The notes beneath the pieces are model-generated. The model searched no databases. It was not told where the DNA came from and was given only the letters and a program-made list of their open reading frames with translations. DNA of 64,000 nt. Origin: an uncultured Tessaracoccus sp. GTDB taxonomy: Bacteria; Actinomycetota; Actinomycetes; Propionibacteriales; Propionibacteriaceae. Positions within the stretch are counted from its first letter, which is position 1. Each line of letters starts with the position of its first letter. The stretch is from NCBI RefSeq assembly GCF_947286155.1, contig NZ_CAMYPD010000001.1, positions 62,001 through 126,000 of the forward strand. The letters run 5' to 3'. Shown piece after piece: positions 42,986 to 51,797 of the stretch. A program made the translations under genes and the position numbers.

Positions 42986-43021
42986 CGACGGTGGGCCAGG
43001 CATGTGCCCAGCCCACCGTCG
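42986..43021. terminator. Bidirectional terminator
   Basis: CGACGGTGGGC (42986-42996) pairs with GCCCACCGTCG (43011-43021). It lies between the convergent argF and 5'-nucleotidase genes. Confidence 0.8.
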
Positions 43022-43043
43022 GGGTTCAGAAGAAGTCAGCGAG

Positions 43044-45569
43044 TCAGCGACGCGTCAGCGTGACAGGCTTGCTGAACGAGTACCCGAACTGGGGATCGTA
43101 GGTGCCCACACGGAACGTGTAGGTGCCACGGGTGTTGCGACCGTAGGTCAGCTCGATGGTGTAGCCGCCGTCGGCCTTGGTGGTGCGAACCTGCGAGGTG
43201 GACCACTTGCCGTTGGGCAGCTTGACCTGGGTGAACACCTTCTGCGGGCCCTTGGCGAGGGAGACCTTGCCCCACGCGTAAGTGGTGGCATCGAGGGCCT
43301 TCGTGCCGGCGGTGGCTGCCGTCGGGAGCGCGACGCGCACCTGCGTCACCGGCTTGGTGAACTCCATGGTGCCATCGGGGCGGACGACGCGCAGACGCCA
43401 CTGGTAGGTGCCAGCGGTGTTGCGGCCGTAGGTGAGCGGTACAGCATAGAAGCCCTTGGCGTCGCGGGTCTGCGAGGTGGACCACTTGCCGTTCGGCAGC
43501 TTCACCTGCGTGCTGACGGTGGCCTTACCGTCGACGGTTCCCCACATGTTGGCTTCACGGCCGACAGGAGTTCGGGTAGCAACCTTTGCGCTGGTCGCCT
43601 TGTAGTCGGGTTTGGTGTCAGCCTTGGCGACGTTCACGTCGTAGCGCACCTCGGTGCCCGACGGATCGACGACGAAGCGCACGGTCTGCTTGCCTGCCTT
43701 GGTGCCCTCGGGGAACGTGAGCGAGACCTCGGCAACACCGTCGGCGACGGTACCCTCACCGATCTGCGTCTCGCCGAGGAAGGCCTTCACGGTCTTGTTC
43801 GCGAGCTGCGGGGAGACCTTGGGGTTGTCCGCGTCGAGGAGCATGTCGAGGTTGCCCTTGTACACCTCACCAGCGGCGCCCAGTTTCACGGTGCCGGCCT
43901 TGCCGGGGGTGAAGCTCTCCGGCACGTCGGTGACGGATACGCCGCGCTTGGTGTAGTCAGGAGACACTTCCCTCTTCTCCTTCAGCCAGTCCACCCAGGT
44001 GGTGAGGTCGACGAGGCCCGCGTCCCTGGTGTTCTGGCCACCCTGGAAGGCACGGAAGTTGTCGCCGCCAGAGATGAGGAACGAGCCGGAGCCGACGGTG
44101 TACATCTTGTCCTCGTCGATTGGTTTGCCGTTGATCCACACGCCGGTGATGCGCTGGCCCTCGGGCAGCGACTCGTCGTAGGTGTAGGTCACGTTCTTGG
44201 ACAGACCGAGCGCAAGGTAGGGGCGGCTCGGCACCTCGCCCTTGTCGTCGCGTTGCCACTGCTGGTTCAGCACCTGGATGAACTGGGCGCCGGTGATCTC
44301 CGTGGTGTTCAGCGAGTTCGCGAATGGGAGGACGAGCGCAGCCTCTTCGTAGGTGATGTCGCCCTTGTCGAAGGAATCGCGGGTGCCGCCCGGGTTCTGG
44401 ATGCCGATGAACTCGTCGTTGCCGTTGCTCATCTGGTCGTAGAACATCTGGGCAACCATGTTGGTCATCGGCGACTCCTGGTCGCGGGTGCCGGAACCGC
44501 CGGCGCCAGGGGTGGAGATGGCCTCGGTGGCCTTGCCCACAACCTCGCTGCCCTTTTCCTTGGCAGTTTCCTTCGCCGCTTCGACGATCGTATTGATCTC
44601 CTGGATGCGCGGCAGCGAAGCGTCAGCTTCCTTAGCCGGCTCGACCTTCTTGGACTCAAGCGAGCAGAGCGTACCGCTGGCGTCGACGTTGAGGTCGAGC
44701 TGCACCAGGTTCTTGGCGTACGCGTCGGCCTGCACGATGGGCTGGCCCTTCGCGGTCGTCGACAGGTACGGCGTGTGGGTGTGGCCGTTAATCACAGCGT
44801 CGACGGAGGCGTCGAGGCCGTTGTACATCTTGCTGAAGTTTGGCGAGGACTTCGCGGTGTCCGCGTCGGCCTTCGTGTCGGGGCTGCCCTCATGGATATT
44901 CGCGATGACGATGTCAGCCTCGCCGTTGGACTCGTCGCCGTCCTTGAGCTGCTTGGCGATGGCGTTGACGCTCTCGACGGGGTCCTTGACATCCACCTGG
45001 GAGATGCCCGACGGCGACACCAGCGACGGAAGGTCGCCGGTCACCGCACCGACGACGGCGATCTTCGCGCCGCCCTTCTCGAACACCTCGTACGCCTTGA
45101 CGGGCGCGGCCACCTCATTGGTGCCTTTCTTCACGACGTTCGCGCCCAGGTAGGGGAACTGCGACGCGGAGGCGACGCGGCCAGCGAGGTCGTCGAAGCC
45201 CTTGTCGAACTCGTGGTTGCCGGTGGCGGAGGCCTCGAGGCCGGCTGCGTTCAGCACGTCGAGGGTGGGCTGGTCGTTGGAGACTGCCGACACGAAGGTG
45301 GAGCCGCCGATGCTGTCGCCGTTCGACACCAGGAGCACCTTGCCTTCACCGGCGCTCGCACGCAGCTGCTCGACGGGGGTGAACAGCTGAGCGGCACCCT
45401 CGATGCGGCCGTGGAAGTCGTTGAACGAGAGCAGGTGAACAGTATTGGCCGGGGTGCATTCAGCCGGGGTGGCGGAGGCAACCTGCTGCACACCACCGGT
45501 GACGATCGCACCGGTCATGCCAATCGCGGCAGCCGCCAGCCCAGCAATCGGGCGGGACAACTTGGACAT
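43044..45569 (-). CDS. Secreted 5'-nucleotidase/UshA-like phosphatase with two C-terminal Ig-like repeats
   Basis: An 841-residue exported enzyme. Sec signal about 1-33; start at 45569 behind AGGAGAT. The metallophosphatase domain (about 44-300) has LLSFNDFHGR, VSNGDSIGGS, ATGNHEFDKGF and NGHTHTPYL. The 5_nucleotid_C domain (about 350-550) has MTNMVAQMFYDQM, NPGGTRDSF and ISGGDNFRAFQGG. After a middle beta domain come two similar repeats (about 670-755 and 760-841), both with TQVKLPNGKWSTSQ and a YGRNT-x-GTY core. No anchor is seen; the repeats may hold it on the wall. It would release phosphate and nucleosides outside the cell. Confidence 0.9.
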   Translation of the reverse strand: MSKLSRPIAGLAAAAIGMTGAIVTGGVQQVASATPAECTPANTVHLLSFNDFHGRIEGAAQLFTPVEQLRASAGEGKVLLVSNGDSIGGSTFVSAVSNDQPTLDVLNAAGLEASATGNHEFDKGFDDLAGRVASASQFPYLGANVVKKGTNEVAAPVKAYEVFEKGGAKIAVVGAVTGDLPSLVSPSGISQVDVKDPVESVNAIAKQLKDGDESNGEADIVIANIHEGSPDTKADADTAKSSPNFSKMYNGLDASVDAVINGHTHTPYLSTTAKGQPIVQADAYAKNLVQLDLNVDASGTLCSLESKKVEPAKEADASLPRIQEINTIVEAAKETAKEKGSEVVGKATEAISTPGAGGSGTRDQESPMTNMVAQMFYDQMSNGNDEFIGIQNPGGTRDSFDKGDITYEEAALVLPFANSLNTTEITGAQFIQVLNQQWQRDDKGEVPSRPYLALGLSKNVTYTYDESLPEGQRITGVWINGKPIDEDKMYTVGSGSFLISGGDNFRAFQGGQNTRDAGLVDLTTWVDWLKEKREVSPDYTKRGVSVTDVPESFTPGKAGTVKLGAAGEVYKGNLDMLLDADNPKVSPQLANKTVKAFLGETQIGEGTVADGVAEVSLTFPEGTKAGKQTVRFVVDPSGTEVRYDVNVAKADTKPDYKATSAKVATRTPVGREANMWGTVDGKATVSTQVKLPNGKWSTSQTRDAKGFYAVPLTYGRNTAGTYQWRLRVVRPDGTMEFTKPVTQVRVALPTAATAGTKALDATTYAWGKVSLAKGPQKVFTQVKLPNGKWSTSQVRTTKADGGYTIELTYGRNTRGTYTFRVGTYDPQFGYSFSKPVTLTRR

Positions 45570-45829
45570 ACAACTATCTCCTGGGGGATGGTTCGGGCAC
45601 CCGCGCGCTCGCGGGCTACGTACCGAGCGAACTATAAATCGCGCATCGAAATCAAGCAGTTTGCCAAGAATTCATCTTGTGGAAGGCACGCGGTTGGTTG
45701 CCGTCGCCCAGGAACCGAGCATCCAAGGTCTGCGGCGTTGCTTTGTGCGTTTCCTCCATCCCGGTGTGACCCCGTCGCTGCCTACGCTTGCGTAAGCTAC
45801 GTTTCCGTAACTTCAGAAAGAGGATCCGC

Positions 45830-46915
45830 GTGCACGACCCTATGGTGCAACTGCTGACCCCCGACGGTGCCCGGCGAGAGCATCCCGATTTCAGCTGGGA
45901 GGGCACCGCCGACGATCTACGCGCCAGCCTGCGCGACATGTGGTTGGGGCGCCGTTTCGACGCGGAAGCCACGGCCTTGCAGCGCCACGGTGAGCTCGGG
46001 CTGTGGCCTCCGCAGCTCGGTCAGGAGGCCGCTCAAATCGGCGCGGCAAGGGCACTTGCGCCGGGCGACCACGTCTTTCCGTCATACCGCGAGCACGCGA
46101 TGGCTCTCGCGCTCGGCTTCCCTATGGAGCAGATGCTCGCGTTCTTCCGAGGCTGTGACGCGGGCTACTGGGACATGCAGCACCGCTTTCGCACCTACGC
46201 GCTCGTGATCGGCGCGCAGACGCTGCACGCCGTCGGATATGCCATGGGGCTGCGCTTCGATGGCGCGGTAGGCAACGCTGATCCCAGCGCTAACGAGGCC
46301 GTCATGGTGTTCCACGGCGACGGTGCCTCGTCGCAGGGAGACGTGAACGAGGCCTACGTGTTTGCCGCGAGCTACAACGCGCCCGTGGTGTTCTTCTGCC
46401 AGAACAATCAGTGGGCGATCTCGGAGCCGACGTCGTTGCAGTCCCGCGTTCCGTTGTTCGAGCGTGCGAGCGGCTTCGGGTTTCCCGGTGTGCGCGTCGA
46501 CGGGAATGACGTGCTTGCCGTCGAGGCTGTGTCCCGGTGGGCGCTGGAGCGCGCGAGGCGCGGTGAGGGGCCGACGCTCGTCGAGGCGTACACGTACCGC
46601 ATGGGCGCCCACACGACGGCGGACGACCCGACGAAGTACCGCGGCCGCGACGAAGACGCGGCCTGGCGGGAGCGAGACCCGATTGACAGGGTCGTCGCGT
46701 ATTTGCGCAGCGTCGACGAGATCGACGACGCCTACCTCGCCGAATTGGAGCGGGAGGCCGAAGACTTGGGCGTCCAGACGCGCGCGACTATCGCCCAGCT
46801 GCGCGACGTCACGATGGAGGAGCTTTTCGAGCGCTGCTACGCCGAGCCCACGGCCGAACTCGCTGAGCAGCAGCGCGAGTTTGCCCGCTTCGCAGCGGAA
46901 TATGAGGTGGCCTGA
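45830..46915 (+). CDS. 2-oxoacid (branched-chain type) dehydrogenase E1 alpha subunit
   Basis: A 361-residue thiamine-pyrophosphate enzyme subunit. The GTG at 45830 follows AGAAAGAGGA; an upstream TTG frame is less likely. The TPP motif is GDGASSQGDVNEAYVFAASY to CQNNQWA. EAYTYRMGAHTTADDPTKYR is characteristic of the BCKDH/acetoin branch. It decarboxylates branched-chain 2-oxoacids (or pyruvate), feeding acyl-CoA for branched fatty acids. It abuts E1 beta (TGATG), then E2. Repeated CGTAA-type motifs just upstream (45790-45812) may be a control site. Confidence 0.88.
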   Translation: MHDPMVQLLTPDGARREHPDFSWEGTADDLRASLRDMWLGRRFDAEATALQRHGELGLWPPQLGQEAAQIGAARALAPGDHVFPSYREHAMALALGFPMEQMLAFFRGCDAGYWDMQHRFRTYALVIGAQTLHAVGYAMGLRFDGAVGNADPSANEAVMVFHGDGASSQGDVNEAYVFAASYNAPVVFFCQNNQWAISEPTSLQSRVPLFERASGFGFPGVRVDGNDVLAVEAVSRWALERARRGEGPTLVEAYTYRMGAHTTADDPTKYRGRDEDAAWRERDPIDRVVAYLRSVDEIDDAYLAELEREAEDLGVQTRATIAQLRDVTMEELFERCYAEPTAELAEQQREFARFAAEYEVA

Positions 46916-47889
46916 TGTCGAAGCTGAGTATGGTCAAAGCCCTCAACGCGGGGCTTCGTCGCGCACTCGAATCTGACCCGAAAGTGCTGCTGGCAGGCGA
47001 AGACATCGGGAAACTCGGTGGGGTGTTCCGCGTCACCGAGCACCTGCAGCGCGACTTCGGCGAGCATCGCGTCCTCGACTCACCGCTGGCGGAATCGGGC
47101 ATCGTCGGCACGGCGATCGGGCTCGCCATGCGCGGGTATCGACCGGTGGTGGAGATGCAATTCGACGGGTTCACCTACCCCGCGTTTTCGCAGATCGTCT
47201 CGCAGCTGGCACGCCTGCACGGCCGAACCGGCGGGCGGGTGCCGATGCCCGTCGTGATCCGCATTCCTTTCGGCGGCGGTATCGGCTCGGTGGAGCACCA
47301 CTCGGAGTCGCCCGAGGCGTACTTCGCGCACACTCCCGGGCTCAAGGTGGTGGCGCCGTCGACCCCGAATGACGCGTACTGGATGATCCAGCAGGCCATC
47401 CGCTCCGACGACCCCGTCATCTTCCTCGAACCCAAACGCCGCTACCAGGTGAAAGGCGAGGTGGAGCTCGACGCCCCGCCGGCCGAGCTGCACGCCGCGA
47501 ACATCGTGCGCGACGGGGCAGACGCCACCCTCATCGGTTATGGGCCGACGGTGTCAACCTGCCTCGACGCGGCCACCGTCGCCGCTGACGAGGGCCGAAA
47601 CCTGGAGGTCCTCGACCTGCGCACCATCAGCCCGGTGGACTGGGACGCCGTCATGGAATCTGTGGAGCGCACGAAGCGGGCGATCGTCGTGCACGAAGCG
47701 CACCTGAACCTTGGGCTCGGCGCCGAGATCGCCGCGCGCCTGCACGAGGCGCTGTTCTACGTCATGGAGTCGCCCGTGCTGCGCGTCGCGGGCTACGACA
47801 TCCCGTACCCACCCGCCCGCGTCGAGAGCCAGTTCTTGCCGGGCGTCGACCGCATTCTCGCCGCCGTCGACCAATCACTGGCCTACTAA
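46915..47889 (+). CDS. 2-oxoacid (branched-chain type) dehydrogenase E1 beta subunit
   Basis: A 324-residue beta subunit whose ATG overlaps the E1 alpha stop. It has GEDIGKLGGVFRVT (TPP-side), EMQFDGFTYPAFSQIVSQLA, RIPFGGGIGSVEHHSESPEAYFAHTPGLKV and DLRTISPVDWDAV, all standard for the transketolase-like beta subunit. It forms the alpha2beta2 E1 with the previous gene. Ten bases separate it from E2. Confidence 0.9.
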   Translation: MSKLSMVKALNAGLRRALESDPKVLLAGEDIGKLGGVFRVTEHLQRDFGEHRVLDSPLAESGIVGTAIGLAMRGYRPVVEMQFDGFTYPAFSQIVSQLARLHGRTGGRVPMPVVIRIPFGGGIGSVEHHSESPEAYFAHTPGLKVVAPSTPNDAYWMIQQAIRSDDPVIFLEPKRRYQVKGEVELDAPPAELHAANIVRDGADATLIGYGPTVSTCLDAATVAADEGRNLEVLDLRTISPVDWDAVMESVERTKRAIVVHEAHLNLGLGAEIAARLHEALFYVMESPVLRVAGYDIPYPPARVESQFLPGVDRILAAVDQSLAY

Positions 47890-47898
47890 GGAGCACCC

Positions 47899-49140
47899 AT
47901 GCTGAAGACATATAAATTGCCCGACGCCGGAGAAGGCCTCACGGATGCCGAGATCGTGCAGTGGCGGGTCGCCGTGGGCGACAAGGTGCAGGTAAACACG
48001 GTGCTCGTCGAGATCGAGACCGCGAAATCCATCGTCGAGCTCCCCTCGCCGTATGCGGGGCGCATCACGGCGCTGCTCGTCGACGAAGGCGCGGAAGTGG
48101 AGGTGGGCACCGACATCGTCGAGATCGACGACGGCGTCGAAGCTGAGCCGAGCGAAGTGGCCGAACCGAGCGGAGAGGCCGAGCTGAACGAGGAAGCCGA
48201 CGATTCCGACGACACACCCACCCTCGTGGGCTACGGCGCGGTAGAGCAGGCGCCGCGCAGGCGCCGTCGGAGTTCTTCGGTTGCAACCACCGACGTGCTG
48301 GCCAAGCCCCCGGTGCGTAAGTACGCGCGTGACTTGGGTGTCGACCTCAACACCGCCGACGCCTCCGGCCCACAGGGCAGCGTCACGCGGGCCGACGTCG
48401 ACGCCACGCTGGCGCAGGTGAGCGCGGGGGCAGGGGAGCGTCGCGAACCCATCAAGGGAGTGCGCAAAGCGACGGCGGAGAACCTGGTTCGTTCGGTGGA
48501 GCGACGCGTGCACGTCACCGAGTGGCTCACGATCGACGTCACCCAGACGATGGAGTTCGTCGAACGCTTGAAGAAGCGGCGGGAGTTTGCCGACGTGCGC
48601 GTTTCGCCGACGCTGTTGTTCGCGAAGGCGATCTGCTTGGCGCTCGGGCGCAACCCCAGCTTGAACGCGTCGGTGGATGAGGAGCGCGAGGAAATCGTCT
48701 ACCACCGCGACGTGCACCTCGGCATCGCCGCCGCCACCCCGCGCGGGCTGCTAGTGCCGAACATCAAGTCGGCGAACCAGATGACGCTGCTGGAACTCGC
48801 GCGAGCCATCAACGAGCTTGTCGGGGTGGCGAGGGAAGGGAAACTGCAGCCGGCCAGCCAGCAGGGTGGCACGTTCACGCTCACGAATGTTGGGGTGTTC
48901 GGCGTCGACACCGGGACGCCGATCATGCACGGCGACGAGTCGGGCATCCTCTGCATGGGTGCCATCAAGCGCCGCCCGTGGGTGGTGGGCGAGGGCGCCG
49001 ACGAGCGCGTCGAACCCCGGTGGGTGACCACCCTGGCGCTCGCGTTCGACCACCGCATCATCGACGGCGCCGAGGGCTCGAAGTTCCTCACCGACGTCGG
49101 CGACCTCCTCAGCGACCCGAGCACCGCCCTGCTGTACTAG
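47899..49140 (+). CDS. Dihydrolipoyl acyltransferase E2 of the branched-chain 2-oxoacid dehydrogenase
   Basis: A 413-residue E2: a single lipoyl domain (residues 1-78, with Lys43 in EIETAKSIVEL as the lipoylation site), an acidic linker, a peripheral-subunit-binding domain (about 132-170, PPVRKYARDLGVDLNTADAS), and the catalytic domain ending FDHRIIDGAEGSKFL with His385 and Asp389 of HxxxDG. LFAKAICLALGRNPSLNASV is typical. It completes E1-E2; the E3 dihydrolipoyl dehydrogenase is not in the window and is probably shared with other complexes. Confidence 0.9.
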   Translation: MLKTYKLPDAGEGLTDAEIVQWRVAVGDKVQVNTVLVEIETAKSIVELPSPYAGRITALLVDEGAEVEVGTDIVEIDDGVEAEPSEVAEPSGEAELNEEADDSDDTPTLVGYGAVEQAPRRRRRSSSVATTDVLAKPPVRKYARDLGVDLNTADASGPQGSVTRADVDATLAQVSAGAGERREPIKGVRKATAENLVRSVERRVHVTEWLTIDVTQTMEFVERLKKRREFADVRVSPTLLFAKAICLALGRNPSLNASVDEEREEIVYHRDVHLGIAAATPRGLLVPNIKSANQMTLLELARAINELVGVAREGKLQPASQQGGTFTLTNVGVFGVDTGTPIMHGDESGILCMGAIKRRPWVVGEGADERVEPRWVTTLALAFDHRIIDGAEGSKFLTDVGDLLSDPSTALLY

Positions 49141-49184
49141 CGGCCGGCGACCCCGGAACCCGGTGGTTGAGCCGCTGCTGCTCT

Positions 49185-49230
49185 CCGGTGGTTGAGTAGC
49201 CCGCGCAGCGGGCGTATTGAAACCACCGCC
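49185..49230. repeat. REP-like palindromic element
   Basis: GGTGGTTGAGTAGC, CCGCGCAGCGG, GCGTATTGAAACCACC. A truncated copy (GGTGGTTGAGCCGC) lies just before it at about 49162. It is downstream of the E2 gene. Confidence 0.8.
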
Positions 49231-49249
49231 ACAGTGACGGGTATCTTCG

Positions 49250-49299
49250 ATAAGGAATGAGGGATTCCACCGAAAACGGTGGAATCCCTCATTCCTTAT
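49250..49299. terminator. Perfect 23-bp hairpin with 4-base loop, co-varying with 58867
   Basis: 49250-49272 is exactly complementary to 49277-49299 around AAAA. It lies between the convergent E2 and nhaA genes and surely terminates in both directions. Its arm is a variant of the hairpin at 58867-58916, with all four differences compensated. Confidence 0.85.
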
Positions 49300-49331
49300 G
49301 TGTCTGGGCAGGTCTGGTGAAGAGCGAGACA

Positions 49332-49368
49332 TCTCGATACGGCCCTTCGGACCTACTCGATGGTCGGG
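49332..49368. repeat. REP-like palindromic element (inverse, diverged)
   Basis: TCTCGATACGGCCC, TTCGG, ACCTACTCGATGGTCGG. The core is partly mismatched compared with other copies. Near the nhaA stop. Confidence 0.65.
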
Positions 49369-49412
49369 TGAGGGCAGGGGGCCGCCTGCTCGACGGTCGA
49401 GGTGGGGTGGGG

Positions 49413-50750
49413 CTACTGCTTCGAGCTGTCGTCGGGGAACACGTCGGGGATGCCGTCGTGGTTGGCGTCGACGTGTTCCTTCTCGTCGATGCGCTTGTAG
49501 CGGCTGTTTCGCGGCACGAGCACGCACGACCCCACCACCGTCGCGAGCACCGACGCAGTCAGCACGCCCACCTTCGCGTCGTCTTGCAGCGCGCCGCCGC
49601 CTGGGAAGCTCAGCTCGCTGATGAGCAGCGACACCGTGAACCCAATTCCGGCAACCGCCGCGATGCCGATGAGGTCGATCCACTTGATGTCCGGGTCGAG
49701 GTTGGCGTGCCGAAGCCTGGTGATGAGCCACGTCGTGCCAGTGATGCCGATGATCTTGCCGACGACGAGCCCCACGACCACGCCGAGGGTCACCGTCGAG
49801 CTCCAGGCCTCGACGAGGCCAGACCAGCCACCCACATTCACACCCGCGGAGAAAAACGCGAACACCGGCACCGCGAGAATCACGGAGATGGGGTTGAAGC
49901 GGTGCTCGAACGTCTCGGACAGCGAATACTGAGGGCCGTACTCTGACTTCGCGTGGACGGGCACCAGGAACGCGAGCACGACGCCCGCGATCGTCGCGTG
50001 GATACCCGAGTTGTAGAACAGCGCCCAGGTGATGACGCCCAGCGGGAACAGCAGAATCCAGGCGGGAATGTACGACTTCTTAAACCAGTGCTCGAAGCGG
50101 TTGGCGAGCACCGCGTAGATGGCCGCGGGGATGATGGCGATGGCCAGGTAGTGCAGCTTGAGGTTCGTGGAGTAGAACACCGCGATGATGGTGATGGCGA
50201 TGAGGTCGTCGACGACGGCGAGCGTCAGCAGGAACGTGCGCAACGCCGCAGGCAGATGCCGCCCGACGATCGCCAGCACCGCGACTGCGAACGCAATGTC
50301 GGTAGCAGCGGGGATGGCCCAACCGTGCAGCTCACCGCCGGTGCCACCAAGGTTGATGAGCACGAACAGCAGCGCGGGCACAGCGACGCCACCGAACGCG
50401 GCGGCGACGGGGACGAGCGCGCGGCCAGGATCGCGCAGATCACCGAGCACGAACTGGCGCTTCAGCTCCAGCCCCACCATGAAGAAGAAGATGGCGAGGA
50501 GCCCGTCGGCAGCCCAGTGCCCGACGGACAGCCTGAGGTTCAGCCAGCCGAGATCCCAGCCGATGTAGGCATCGCGCAGCCCGAAGTACGCGTCGGAGGC
50601 ACCGCTGTTCGCGAAAATGAGCGCCGCCACCGTCGCAGCAAGCAGCAGCACACCCGCCATGCGGTTGGAGGTGAGCATCTTCTCAATGCGTGAATACTCG
50701 CGGTAGGTGCCTCGCGAAAGCACAAATTCTTCACGGGACTGCTGGGCCAT
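49413..50750 (-). CDS. nhaA: NhaA-family Na+/H+ antiporter
   Basis: A 445-residue antiporter with about twelve helices. Start at 50750 behind CAGGAG. Family segments: LSVGHWAADGLLAIFFFMVGLELKRQFVLGDL, AIPAATDIAFAVAVLAIVGR (helix IV with the unwound TD site) and LTLAVVDDLIAITIIAVFYS (helix V with the ion-binding Asp pair). The hydrophilic C-terminal tail (VDANHDGIPDVFPDDSSKQ) is longer than in E. coli. It exchanges Na+ or Li+ for protons at the membrane. Single-gene unit. Confidence 0.92.
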   Translation of the reverse strand: MAQQSREEFVLSRGTYREYSRIEKMLTSNRMAGVLLLAATVAALIFANSGASDAYFGLRDAYIGWDLGWLNLRLSVGHWAADGLLAIFFFMVGLELKRQFVLGDLRDPGRALVPVAAAFGGVAVPALLFVLINLGGTGGELHGWAIPAATDIAFAVAVLAIVGRHLPAALRTFLLTLAVVDDLIAITIIAVFYSTNLKLHYLAIAIIPAAIYAVLANRFEHWFKKSYIPAWILLFPLGVITWALFYNSGIHATIAGVVLAFLVPVHAKSEYGPQYSLSETFEHRFNPISVILAVPVFAFFSAGVNVGGWSGLVEAWSSTVTLGVVVGLVVGKIIGITGTTWLITRLRHANLDPDIKWIDLIGIAAVAGIGFTVSLLISELSFPGGGALQDDAKVGVLTASVLATVVGSCVLVPRNSRYKRIDEKEHVDANHDGIPDVFPDDSSKQ

Positions 50751-50880
50751 AGGGGCACTCCTGAACGTTCGACGTTGTTGTCGACCAGACTTCCCGACGC
50801 ACCGAGTTCTAGTTTTTCACAGATCTCCAGCTGGCTGAAACCACGCCCGCCGTGCGGCATGGTTTCGCGCGGGCATGCAA

Positions 50881-50909
50881 AGAGGGAGCCCCTCGTCGGG
50901 ACTCCCTCT
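50881..50909 (-). terminator. Terminator of the Q-rich gene
   Basis: AGAGGGAG (50881-50888) pairs with CTCCCTCT (50902-50909), and inner CCC/GGG pairs add to the stem. It starts 22 bases after the stop on the minus strand. Confidence 0.7.
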
Positions 50910-50930
50910 CCTTGAGAACAAACGTGAGGA

Positions 50931-51725
50931 TTAGTCGTCGGACTTGCCGTTCTCGGCGATCTTCACCAGGGCAATCACGCCCTCGATGGCGACGCGAAGC
51001 AGCACGATCTTGAGCGCTGCCATAGCGAGGCCGGACACCAGCCCGCGGACGATGTCCATCGCCTTCGGTTCGCCAGCGGAGGTCGAGATGCCACCGATCT
51101 CGAGGGTGGTGCCGGAGGTGAGCAGGGAGATGAAGTCGAACAGCCACACAATGGCGATCACGACGATGCCGATGAGCCACACGAGCTTGCCGCTTTGCGG
51201 CAGTGAGAACTTCGTGAAGTCCAGGCTGAACAGGCCGCCACCGCCAGGCTGCGACGGGTTCTGCCACTGTTGCTGCTGGTACTGGCCGGGCGCCTGGTTC
51301 CAGTTCTGCTGGCCCTGCTGATCCCAAGCCTGGCCCTGCTGCTGCGGCTGACCGGCGTGCCACTCGGACGCCGAGGCCTGCGGCTGCTGCTGATCCCAGT
51401 TCTGCTGGCCCTGCTGATCCCAAGCCTGCGCCTGCTGATCTTGGCCGGCGTTCCATTCGGAAGCCGAGGCCTGCGGCTGCTGGTTCCAGTTCTGTGCCTG
51501 CTGGTCGGCGCCTGCGTTCCATTCGCTGGCGGAGTGCTGTGCCTGCTGGCCCCACTCGTTGGCGGATGCCTGCGGCTGCTGGCCCCACTCGTTGGCGGAA
51601 GCCTGCGGCTGCTGGGCGCCCCACTCGTTGCTGCTCTGTTGTGTTTCGGGCTGCGCGCCCCAATTGCCGTCCTGGTCGGAGGGCCACTGGCCGCTCTGGC
51701 CCTGATTCCATTGGTCATTAGACAT
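50931..51725 (-). CDS. Membrane protein with long Gln/Trp-rich repetitive N-terminus and DUF4282-like C-terminus
   Basis: A 264-residue protein. Residues about 1-158 are low complexity, made of shuffled blocks such as QASANEWGQQP, AQAWDQQGQQNW and QASASEW, rich in Gln, Trp, Ala, Ser and Asn. This composition is prion-like. Residues about 159-264 hold two hydrophobic helices (LVWLIGIVVIAIVWLFDFIS and ALKIVLLRVAIEGVIALVKI) and resemble DUF4282. The start at 51725 is the first Met before the repeats; the same frame runs far upstream opposite the racemase gene, but that part is an antisense shadow. It may assemble at the inner membrane; function unknown. Divergent from alr by 72 bases. Confidence 0.7.
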   Translation of the reverse strand: MSNDQWNQGQSGQWPSDQDGNWGAQPETQQSSNEWGAQQPQASANEWGQQPQASANEWGQQAQHSASEWNAGADQQAQNWNQQPQASASEWNAGQDQQAQAWDQQGQQNWDQQQPQASASEWHAGQPQQQGQAWDQQGQQNWNQAPGQYQQQQWQNPSQPGGGGLFSLDFTKFSLPQSGKLVWLIGIVVIAIVWLFDFISLLTSGTTLEIGGISTSAGEPKAMDIVRGLVSGLAMAALKIVLLRVAIEGVIALVKIAENGKSDD

Positions 51726-51797
51726 AGGGCCAGTCTGCCACCCATCTGGTTCATATCGCCAGCGCGAGCTCAGGAATCGTAGGTCTACCATAGGAAA

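Noticed and set aside
45790..45812. CGTAA-type repeats upstream of the E1 alpha gene as a defined operator
   Set aside because: The half-sites are short and irregular, so they are mentioned only within the gene entry.
43002..45857. A 951-codon plus-strand open frame
   Set aside because: It is antisense to the 5'-nucleotidase gene, which has a signal peptide, catalytic motifs and a ribosome site. The antisense product is low-complexity Val/Gly/His/Arg, an effect of high GC.
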